The translations under genes and the position numbers were made by a program. A model generated the notes under the pieces. It was given only the letters and a program-made list of their open reading frames with translations. It had not been told where the DNA came from and did no database searches. DNA of 64,000 bases from DATFQE01 sp963738205 (lineage in GTDB: Bacteria; Actinomycetota; Thermoleophilia; Gaiellales; Gaiellaceae): NCBI GenBank assembly GCA_963738205.1, contig CAVTVQ010000007.1, positions 1,178,001 to 1,242,000 on the forward strand, given 5' to 3'. Below, one piece after another: positions 32,598 to 39,585 of the stretch (positions within the stretch are counted from its first letter, which is position 1; each line of letters starts with the position of its first letter).

Positions 32598-33750
32598 TCC
32601 CGCCGCCGTCCGCCCGCTGCCCGACCGGGTCCGCCACCGCTTCCCGATCCTCGAACGCCTCGTCTACGTCAACAGCTGCTCGCAGGGCGCGCTCTCCGAC
32701 GCCGTGCGCGAGGCCTACGAGGCGTACCTGGCCGACTGGGACGAGCACGGCGCGCCGTGGGAGTACTGGGTCGAGCGCACGGAGGCGGCCCGGGGCTCGT
32801 TCGCCCGGCTGGTGAACGCGGAGCCCGACGAGATCGCGGTGACGACGTCCCTGTCCGCCGGCGTGAGCGCGCTGGCCACCGGGCTGCGCTACGCGCGCCG
32901 GTCGAAGATCGTCATCTCCGACCTCGAGTTCCCCACCGTCGGGCAGATCTGGCACGCCCAGGCGGCTCGGGGGGCGCGCGTCGAGCACGTGGCGCCCGCC
33001 GACGACGGCACCGTGCCGCTCGAGCACTTCGACCGCGCGATCGACGAGGACACCGCGCTAGTGTCGATCACGCACGTGTCCTATCGCAGCGGCGCGATGA
33101 TCGACGTCGAGGGCGTGGTCGAGCTGGCCCACGAGCGCGGGGCGCTGGTGCTGCTCGACGCGTACCAGACCGTCGGCTCGCTGCCCGTGGACGTCAAGGC
33201 GCTCGACGTCGACTTCCTCGCCGCAGGCGTGCTGAAGTACCTGCTCGGCTCGGCAGGGCTCGCCTTCTTCTACTGCCGCCGTGAGCTCTTCGAGCGCGCG
33301 TGGCCCACGGCCACCGGCTGGTTCGCCGACCGCGACATCTTCGAGATGGACGTCCACGACTACTCGCCTTCGCCGACGGCGCGGCGCTTCCAGTCCGGCA
33401 CGCCGCCGATCCCGGCCATCTACGCGGGCATTGCCGGCATCGAGCTGATGCAGGAGATCGGCATCGCGGAGACGCGCGCCCACGTGCTCGCGTTGAACGA
33501 GCAGCTGATCGGCGGCGTCGATGAGCTCGGCGGCACCGTCGTGACGCCGAAGCAGCCCGAGCGCCACGGAGCGCTGATCTGCATTCGCTCCACCGACGTC
33601 GACGCGCTGGTCGCGGCGCTCGAGGGGGACGGCATCGTCACCTCGTCGCGGGACGGCAACCTGCGCGTTTCGGCGCACAGCTACAACTCGTCGACCGACA
33701 TCGACGCCGTCCTCGAGGCGCTCGCCCGCCACCGCCACCTGCTGGCGTGA
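32587..33750 (+). CDS. class V aminotransferase-fold PLP enzyme
   Basis: 387 residues of the fold-type I class V group (cysteine desulfurase, isopenicillin-N epimerase, kynureninase). FPILERLVYVNSCSQGALS opens the protein, ITHVSYRSGAMIDVEGVVE leads to the PLP Asp (LLDAYQTVGS), and the Schiff-base Lys lies in AAGVLKYLLGS. The SHVSYRSGA/THVSYRSGA segment is shared with the kynureninase at 38 kb. It may transaminate, epimerise or cleave a C-C or C-N bond. TTG 32587 is the only start before the domain and lies within livF. Confidence 0.87.
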   Translation: MAASPAAVRPLPDRVRHRFPILERLVYVNSCSQGALSDAVREAYEAYLADWDEHGAPWEYWVERTEAARGSFARLVNAEPDEIAVTTSLSAGVSALATGLRYARRSKIVISDLEFPTVGQIWHAQAARGARVEHVAPADDGTVPLEHFDRAIDEDTALVSITHVSYRSGAMIDVEGVVELAHERGALVLLDAYQTVGSLPVDVKALDVDFLAAGVLKYLLGSAGLAFFYCRRELFERAWPTATGWFADRDIFEMDVHDYSPSPTARRFQSGTPPIPAIYAGIAGIELMQEIGIAETRAHVLALNEQLIGGVDELGGTVVTPKQPERHGALICIRSTDVDALVAALEGDGIVTSSRDGNLRVSAHSYNSSTDIDAVLEALARHRHLLA

Positions 33751-34721
33751 CGATGGAGCAGCGGCCGCTCGGACGCACAGGCCTAACGCTCTCGCGGATC
33801 GGCCTCGGCTGCGGGAACTTCGGCGGCATCGGCTCCGCGCCGGCGCTCTTCGGGGGCGGCGAGAACGAGGCGGAGGCGGCGGAGATCATGGACGCCGCCG
33901 TCGACCTCGGCATCGGCTTCTTCGACACGGCCGACGCTTACGGGGGTGGGCGCAGCGAGACCTGGATCGGGCGCTGGCGAGCGGCGCGCCGTGCGCCCGT
34001 GCTGCTGAGCACGAAGGTCTTCCACTCGGTCGAAGGCGACCCGGACGACCATGGCCTCGCAGGCGACCGCATTCGCCGGCAGATCGACGGCAGCCTCGCC
34101 CGCCTCGGGGTCGATCGCGTGGACATGTATCTGATCCACGCGCCTGACCCGGAGACGCCGCTCGAGGAGAGCCTCCGCGCGCTCGACGAGCTGGTGCGGG
34201 TGGGCAAGGTGGGCGCGATCGGGGCGAGCAACGTGGACGGCGCCTGGCTCGTCGAGGCGCTCGACATCGCCGAGCGTGAAAGACTTGTCCCGATCGGCTG
34301 GCTGCAGAACTCCTACTCGCTGCTCGATCGCGCCGCGGAGAGCGACGTGCTCCCGCTCTGCGCCGAGCGAGGGCTCGGCTTCACCCCCTTCGGCCCGCTG
34401 ACGGGCGGCTGGCTGACGGGCAAGTACCGACGTGGGGAGGCGCCCTCCGCCGGCTCGCGGATGGCGCTGCGCCCCGGGCCCTACACGCATCTCGACAACG
34501 AGGAGGTGTACCGCGGCCTCGAGCTGTTCGCCGACGCGGCAGCGGACCGGGGCGTCGACACCGCCACCCTCGCGATCGCGTGGGTGCTCGGCCATCCGGA
34601 CGTGACGTCGGTGATCGTCGGCCCGCGCAGCCCGGCTCACCTGGAGCCGGCGCGGGCGGCTCTCGGAATCGAGCTCTCGCACAGCGAGCGGCAGGAGCTC
34701 GCGTCCCTGTTCCCCGCATGA
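33747..34721 (+). CDS. aldo/keto reductase
   Basis: 324 residues, an NADPH-dependent (beta/alpha)8 reductase. PLGRTGLTLSRIGLGCGNFG starts the barrel; the tetrad is D in FFDTADAYGGG, Y in the same segment, K in LLSTKVF and H in YLIHAPDP. IGASNVD and AIAWVLGHPDVTSVIVGPRS are family hallmarks. It reduces aldehydes or ketones released by the pathway. GTG 33747 overlaps the preceding stop (GTGA); ATG 33753 is an alternative. Confidence 0.92.
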   Translation: MTMEQRPLGRTGLTLSRIGLGCGNFGGIGSAPALFGGGENEAEAAEIMDAAVDLGIGFFDTADAYGGGRSETWIGRWRAARRAPVLLSTKVFHSVEGDPDDHGLAGDRIRRQIDGSLARLGVDRVDMYLIHAPDPETPLEESLRALDELVRVGKVGAIGASNVDGAWLVEALDIAERERLVPIGWLQNSYSLLDRAAESDVLPLCAERGLGFTPFGPLTGGWLTGKYRRGEAPSAGSRMALRPGPYTHLDNEEVYRGLELFADAAADRGVDTATLAIAWVLGHPDVTSVIVGPRSPAHLEPARAALGIELSHSERQELASLFPA

Positions 34722-35695
34722 TCCTGGTTCTGTCCGAGGCCGAGGTCGAGCGGCTCCTGCCGATGGCCGAGTGCATCGAGGTGATGAGCGGCGCGCTCGC
34801 CGCGCTCGCGCGCGGCGAGATGTACCAGCCGCTCCGCAGCGTCGTCCGCCCGCCCAACGCCCCCGGGCTCATCGGCCTGATGCCGGCTCATCGAGCAGCT
34901 TCGCCGTCCGCCTTCGCGCTGAAGGCGATCAACATCATCCCGCGCAACCCCGAGCGAGGCCTCGACGCCCATCAAGGAGCCGTCCTGCTGTCGGACGGCG
35001 AGACCGGTGAGCTGATCGCGATCATGAACGCCTCGCCGATCACGGCGATCCGGACGGCCGCCGTCTCGGCCGTTGCGACGCGCGCGCTGGCGCGGGAGGA
35101 CGCGACCGAGCTCGCGATCATCGGCGCCGGCGTACAGGCGCGTTCGCACCTCGAGGCGATGGCCGCCCTGGACCGCTTCGAGCGCGCGCGGATCTGGAGC
35201 CGCACGCCCGCGCACGCGGGGCAGGTGGTGGCCGAGGCTGACGCGCCCTTCCCGGTCGAGGTGGCCGACAGCGCCGAGGCGGCCGTGCTTGGCGCCGGCG
35301 TGGTCGTGACGGTCACCAGCTCGGCCGAGCCGGTGCTCGAGCGCGACTGGCTGGCCGAGGGCGCCCACGTGAACGCGGTCGGCTCGTCGATCCCGACGAC
35401 GCGCGAGCTCGACACGGCGACGATCGCGGCCGCATCGCTCTTCGTCGACCGGCGGGAGTCGACCGAGAACGAATCGGGCGACTACCTCGTGCCCTTGCGC
35501 GAAGGAGCGATCGGGCCGGACCACATCAAGGCCGAGCTCGGCGACGTGCTCATCGGCGCTGCGCCGGGCCGGACGTCGGCCGACGAGCTGACCGTGTTCA
35601 AGTCGCTCGGAATCGCGATCGAGGACCTGGCCGCCGCCGAGCACGTGGTGGCGCGGGCGCGGGAAACGGGCACCGGCACGGAGGTCGAGTTCTGA
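34718..35695 (+). CDS. ornithine cyclodeaminase/mu-crystallin family protein (EutC-like?)
   Basis: 325 residues with the family layout: N-terminal LSEAEVERLLPMAECIEVM, then KAINIIPRNPERGL, the central SPITAIRTAAVSAVATRALA, and a Rossmann motif ELAIIGAGVQARSHLEAMAA. Family members interconvert amino and imino acids with NAD(P). It is directly coupled to a threonine-dehydratase-like gene, the same pair as EutC-EutB of hydroxyectoine use in rhizobia; length also agrees. The pair also occurs elsewhere, so this remains a hypothesis. Confidence 0.88.
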   Translation: MILVLSEAEVERLLPMAECIEVMSGALAALARGEMYQPLRSVVRPPNAPGLIGLMPAHRAASPSAFALKAINIIPRNPERGLDAHQGAVLLSDGETGELIAIMNASPITAIRTAAVSAVATRALAREDATELAIIGAGVQARSHLEAMAALDRFERARIWSRTPAHAGQVVAEADAPFPVEVADSAEAAVLGAGVVVTVTSSAEPVLERDWLAEGAHVNAVGSSIPTTRELDTATIAAASLFVDRRESTENESGDYLVPLREGAIGPDHIKAELGDVLIGAAPGRTSADELTVFKSLGIAIEDLAAAEHVVARARETGTGTEVEF

Positions 35696-36651
35696 TCCCG
35701 CTCGAGCAGATCCGGGCGGCGCGCGAGACGATCGCGGGAACGGCGATCCGCACCCCGCTCGTCCGGCTGAACGCGCCGGAGGCGCCGGCCGAGATCTACC
35801 TGAAGCTCGAGAACCTACAGCCGATCGGCTCCTTCAAGCTGCGCGGCGCCTACAACGCCGTGCGGAACGCCTCCTCGGAGGAGCTCGCGAACGGCGTCCT
35901 CACCGCGAGCGCCGGCAACATGGCCCAGGGACTCGCCTGGGCTGCGCGCGAGGTGGGCGTCCCCTGCACGATCATCGTCCCGGACTACGCGCCCGAGACG
36001 AAGCTGGCCGCGATCGCGCGGCTCGGCGGCGAGGTCGTCAAGGTGCCGTTCGAGCGCTGGTGGGACACGATCGAGCAGCACCGCTTCGAGGGCGTCGACG
36101 GCCTCTTCGTCCACCCGGTCGAGGACGACGGTGTCATGGCCGGGAACGGCACGATCGGGCTCGAGCTGCTCGAGGACCTGCCCGACGCCGACGCCGTCGT
36201 GATCCCATGGGGCGGCGGCGGCCTGACGACCGGGATCGCCAGCGCGATCAAGGCCCTCGCCCCTGGCGTCCGGGTCTACGTGGCCGAGCCCGAAACCGGC
36301 GCGCCCGTCACGGCCACGCTCGCCGCCGGCTCGCCGCAGGAGGTGGACTACCAGCCCTCATTCGTCGACGGCTCCGGCGCCCGGGCGCTCCTTCCGCGCA
36401 TGTGGGCGCTCGCGGAGCCGCTGATCGACGATGCCTTCGCCGTCACGCTGGACGACACCGCCGCCGCCGTCCGGCTGATCGCCGAGCGCGCGCGGGTGAT
36501 CGCCGAAGGAGCCGGCGCCCTGGCGACGGCCGTCGCCTTCTCCGGCCGAGTCGGTAGCGGCAAGGTCGTCTGCATCGTCTCGGGCGGGAACATCGACTTT
36601 GACGCGCTTGCGACGATCCTCGGCGGGCGGACGCCGGGTCAGGCAGGTTGA
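35692..36651 (+). CDS. threonine/serine dehydratase-like PLP enzyme (EutB-like?), CTG start
   Basis: 319 residues of fold-type II PLP enzymes. The Schiff-base Lys is in IGSFKLRGA (about residue 49), ASAGNMAQGLAWAA binds the cofactor phosphate side, and WGGGGLTTGIA is the Gly loop. There is no ATG, GTG or TTG between the upstream in-frame stop and a GTG lying after the PLP Lys, so a functional protein must start at CTG 35692, which overlaps the OCD stop as CTGA. It would eliminate water and ammonia from a hydroxy-amino acid. Last gene of the 31 kb block; its end overlaps a convergent gene by 13 bases. Confidence 0.87.
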   Translation: MIPLEQIRAARETIAGTAIRTPLVRLNAPEAPAEIYLKLENLQPIGSFKLRGAYNAVRNASSEELANGVLTASAGNMAQGLAWAAREVGVPCTIIVPDYAPETKLAAIARLGGEVVKVPFERWWDTIEQHRFEGVDGLFVHPVEDDGVMAGNGTIGLELLEDLPDADAVVIPWGGGGLTTGIASAIKALAPGVRVYVAEPETGAPVTATLAAGSPQEVDYQPSFVDGSGARALLPRMWALAEPLIDDAFAVTLDDTAAAVRLIAERARVIAEGAGALATAVAFSGRVGSGKVVCIVSGGNIDFDALATILGGRTPGQAG

Positions 36652-37478
36652 GCCGTGAGCGGGTGCCGCGCGTAGAACGAGGCGAGCCCTTCCGCCAATC
36701 CCTGCGGGTCCTGCAGGTGCAGCAGGTGAGTCGCGCCGGCGAGCTCGAACCGGTCGGCGTTCGGGAGCCACGACAGCAGCAGCTCCAGTCGATCGGGGAA
36801 GGTGGGCTCGGTGTTCTCCCCGAGGACGCCGAGCACCGGCTGCGTGATCCGGCTGGCCTCCTCCTGCGTGAACGACCAGTTCTGCAAGGCGGGTAGCTCC
36901 TGGCCGAAGAACGCGTCCGCGTCGGCGACGCCTTGCTCGAAGACGCCCGGCAGTCCGCGCTCCAGTCGGGTGCGGTACCCCGCTCCGAAGACTCCCCGAG
37001 CGAAGGTGTCGACGGCACCGACCTCGTCGCCGGCGCGATAACGCTGTATTGCCGGGGCAACGAACTCCTGGACGAACTGCGCTTGCTCCGCGGTCGTCGG
37101 CACGGGCCGCGCCGGCTCCAGCAGCGCGAGGGTGAGAACCGCATCCGGAAAGTCCAGGGCCAGCTGCAGGGCGATCACGGCGCTCGAGGAGTGGCCCGCT
37201 ATATGCGCCCGCTCGATCCCCAGTTGACGCATGAGCAGCGCGCAGTGCGCAGCGTGCTCGGCCATGCTGATCGGCCCCTGCACTCGCCCGCTGCCGCCGA
37301 AGCCGGCACGGTGGTATCTCAGGAGGAGGTGTTGATCGGCAAGCGCCGGCTCCTCCATGAACGGCTCGGCCCAAGCGGCGCACAGGCCCCAATGGATCAG
37401 GACGACCGGATCGCCCGAGCCCCGCAACTCGAACTCCAACTCCAGACCGTCGACCGTTGCTCGCTTCATCTCTTCCAT
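36639..37478 (-). CDS. alpha/beta hydrolase
   Basis: 279 residues from ATG 37478 (MEEMKRATVDG); ATG 37469 is also possible. The hydrolase fold shows in VVLIHWGLCAAW (oxyanion region), HIAGHSSSAVIALQLA (nucleophile Ser in a G-H-S-S-S elbow), LGVLGENTEP (acid region) and LAGATHLLHLQDP (catalytic His). Substrate unknown; relatives include esterases and haloperoxidase-like enzymes. It is divergent from a TetR gene 31 bases away, which probably controls it. Confidence 0.87.
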   Translation of the reverse strand: MEEMKRATVDGLELEFELRGSGDPVVLIHWGLCAAWAEPFMEEPALADQHLLLRYHRAGFGGSGRVQGPISMAEHAAHCALLMRQLGIERAHIAGHSSSAVIALQLALDFPDAVLTLALLEPARPVPTTAEQAQFVQEFVAPAIQRYRAGDEVGAVDTFARGVFGAGYRTRLERGLPGVFEQGVADADAFFGQELPALQNWSFTQEEASRITQPVLGVLGENTEPTFPDRLELLLSWLPNADRFELAGATHLLHLQDPQGLAEGLASFYARHPLTAQPA

Positions 37479-37527
37479 CGATAATGGGTACATAGAGACT
37501 GGAGTTAATTGATTGCTACTGTAATTG
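37457..37527. promoter_or_regulatory. divergent promoter/operator between hydrolase and TetR genes
   Basis: This short AT-rich patch stands out in GC-rich DNA. For the TetR gene, TTGCTC (37457-37462), 17 bases, then GATAAT (37480-37485) give a plausible promoter. TTAATT near 37505 and AATTGAA near 37523 form an imperfect dyad suited to a TetR dimer. GGAG lies just ahead of the TTG start. Confidence 0.45.
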
Positions 37528-38183
37528 AAGTGCCCAGTGAGGTCAAGCGCAAGTACCACTCGCCGCTTCGTGCGGACCAGGCTCGAGAGACACGCCGGAG
37601 GGTGCTCGACGCTGCCTTTCGGCTCTTCGGCGAGCACGGGTATGCGGGAACCACGGTCGCAGCAGTCGCCGAGGCGGCCGGAGTCTCACCCGAGACGATC
37701 TATCTCTCGTTTAACGGCAAGCGCGGTCTGCTCGAAGGCGTCATCGAGCTGGCGATCGCCGGGGAGGACGAGCGGGCAATGCAGGAAGCAGATGCGTGGA
37801 CCGAGGTTGCCCGGTTGCCTGACTCCCGCAAGAAGCTGGAGAGGATGGTCGAGTACAGCTGCGGGGTCCTGGCCCGCACCCGTTCGATCCACAGCGTCAT
37901 CCGCGGAGCGGCGGACAAGGAGACGTTCGCCGCAGGCCTCGGCCAACGCCTGCTGCACGACCGGCTGACCGTTCAGACCGAACGAGTCCGCCTGTGCCTC
38001 GGCGACCAACTCAGAGGCGGCCTGTCCGTCGCCGAGGCCGGGCAGCGCTATTGCGCCCTCGCGAGCCCCGAGCTCTACTACACGCTGACCGTCGAGTTCG
38101 GCTGGTCGGCCGGCCGGCACCGAGCCTGGCTCACCGACTTGCTGCATACCGAGTTGCTCGGCCGACCTGCCGCGTTCATGTGA
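37509..38183 (+). CDS. TetR-family transcriptional regulator
   Basis: 224 residues. The DNA-binding domain covers about 22-70 (ETRRRVLDAAFRLFGEHGYA then TTVAAVAEAAGVSPETIYLSF), followed by an all-helical ligand domain. TTG 37509 is chosen for the GGAG four bases before it; GTG 37530 is an alternative. TetR proteins usually repress a divergent neighbour and release on binding a small molecule, so the alpha/beta hydrolase is the likely target. It converges on kynU with an 8-base overlap. Confidence 0.92.
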   Translation: MIATVIEVPSEVKRKYHSPLRADQARETRRRVLDAAFRLFGEHGYAGTTVAAVAEAAGVSPETIYLSFNGKRGLLEGVIELAIAGEDERAMQEADAWTEVARLPDSRKKLERMVEYSCGVLARTRSIHSVIRGAADKETFAAGLGQRLLHDRLTVQTERVRLCLGDQLRGGLSVAEAGQRYCALASPELYYTLTVEFGWSAGRHRAWLTDLLHTELLGRPAAFM

Positions 38184-39429
38184 CCCGCGCAGGGCGGGCC
38201 TCGACTTCGCGGTACTCGCCGGTCTCCACGAGCCGCGCCAGCCGGTCGACGGCGTCCCAGACATCGACGAAGCGGCTGTAGAGAGGGGCGAAGCCGAGGC
38301 GCACCGTGTCCGGCGGGCGGAAGTCCGGGATCACGTCGGCGCGCTCGATCAGCGCGCGGCAGAGGCGCCAGCCTTCGTCGTGTGCGAGGGAAACGTGCGC
38401 GCCGCGTCGCGACGGATCCCGCGGCGTGTTCAACCGCAACCCGAGCGGTGCGAGGCGCTCGTCGTGAAGTGCGACCAGGAGCTCCGTCAGCGCGAGGGCC
38501 TTTTCTCGTACGCGCTCGACGCCCGCCTCGAGGATCAACTCGACGCCTGCGTCGACGGCCGCGAGCCCGAGGACTGGCGGCGTTCCGGCCAGAAAGCGCT
38601 CGATCCCGGACGCCGGCTCGTAGCGCGGTCCCATGGCGAACTGGTCCCGCTGCCCGAACCAGCCCCAGACCGGTGAGCGCATCTGCTCCTGAAGATCGGT
38701 TCGGACGAAGAGGAACGCGGGCGCCCCGGGCCCGGCGTTGAGGTACTTGTAGGTGCAGCCCACGGCCAGGTCTGCGCCCGACTCCGCGAGAGCTACCGGC
38801 ACCGCGCCGGCGGAGTGGCTGAGGTCCCACAGAATCAGCGCCCCGGCGTCGTGGGCCGCCTGTGTGATCGCCATGAGATCTGCCAGCGCGCCGGAGCGGT
38901 ACGAGACGTGCGAGAGGACGACCAGCGCGACGTCGCCGGCGCCCGCCGCGCGAGCCACGTCGTTGGCCGACGGCCCTTCGACGGGGTCGGACGCCATGCG
39001 GCGCAGCTCGAGCCCCCGGCTGGCGGCGATCCCCTCGAGCACGTAGCGATCTGTCGGGAAGTCATGCTCTTCGACGAGCACGACGCCGCGATCCGGTGAG
39101 AGATCGAGACTGGCCCACGCCAGCTTGTAGAGGTTGACCGTCGTCGAGTCGCACGCGAGCGTCTCGCCGGGCTTCGCCCCAATCAGCTGACCGATCCGGT
39201 CGCCGACGCGGACCGGGAGCTCGATCCAATCCTGCCATCCGCGGACGAGGCGCTCGCCCCAGTCGCGCACGACCAACTGCATCCCCTCGACCGTCTGGAG
39301 CGGTAGGCGTCCGAGTGAGTTTCCGTCCGCGTAGATTCGCTGCGGGGCGGTGAAAACGAAACGGTCCCTGAAACCTGCGAGCGAGTCGCGTCTGTCGAGC
39401 CCCTCCGCATGGCGGCGATCGAGCGTCAC
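38176..39429 (-). CDS. kynU: kynureninase
   Basis: 417 residues, GTG start. PLP enzyme hydrolysing L-kynurenine to anthranilate and alanine (or the 3-hydroxy form). Family signs are IYADGNSLGRLPLQT at the start, VVLSHVSYRSGALADL, ILWDLSHSAGAVPVAL with the PLP Asp, GCTYKYLNAGPGAPAFLFV with the Schiff-base Lys, and SPVWGWFGQRDQFAMGPRY. Length matches bacterial KynU. No kynA or kynB is in the window, so it may serve salvage of kynurenine-like compounds beside the catabolic block. Confidence 0.93.
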   Translation of the reverse strand: MTLDRRHAEGLDRRDSLAGFRDRFVFTAPQRIYADGNSLGRLPLQTVEGMQLVVRDWGERLVRGWQDWIELPVRVGDRIGQLIGAKPGETLACDSTTVNLYKLAWASLDLSPDRGVVLVEEHDFPTDRYVLEGIAASRGLELRRMASDPVEGPSANDVARAAGAGDVALVVLSHVSYRSGALADLMAITQAAHDAGALILWDLSHSAGAVPVALAESGADLAVGCTYKYLNAGPGAPAFLFVRTDLQEQMRSPVWGWFGQRDQFAMGPRYEPASGIERFLAGTPPVLGLAAVDAGVELILEAGVERVREKALALTELLVALHDERLAPLGLRLNTPRDPSRRGAHVSLAHDEGWRLCRALIERADVIPDFRPPDTVRLGFAPLYSRFVDVWDAVDRLARLVETGEYREVEARPARVT

Positions 39430-39484
39430 CCGACCAGAGACTCCAAGTGGGCCTTTCGAGTTCGACCGGGCGCACCGTTTGACA

Positions 39485-39519
39485 CGAGGCCGACCCTAGT
39501 TTCCAGCTAGGACGCCTCG
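39485..39519 (-). terminator. bipartite hairpin between ggt and kynU
   Basis: CGAGGC (39485-39490) pairs with GCCTCG (39514-39519) and CCTAG (39495-39499) with CTAGG (39507-39511), separated by a small internal loop. It lies in the 156-base gap after ggt and before kynU on the same strand. No T-tract; a weak terminator or leader structure. The rest of the gap shows nothing else. Confidence 0.4.
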
Positions 39520-39585
39520 GCTTGATGGACGCTCGCGCCGATCTGTTGAGCCCCCAGCCGGAGACCCATCGAAGTTGCGGGCCTC

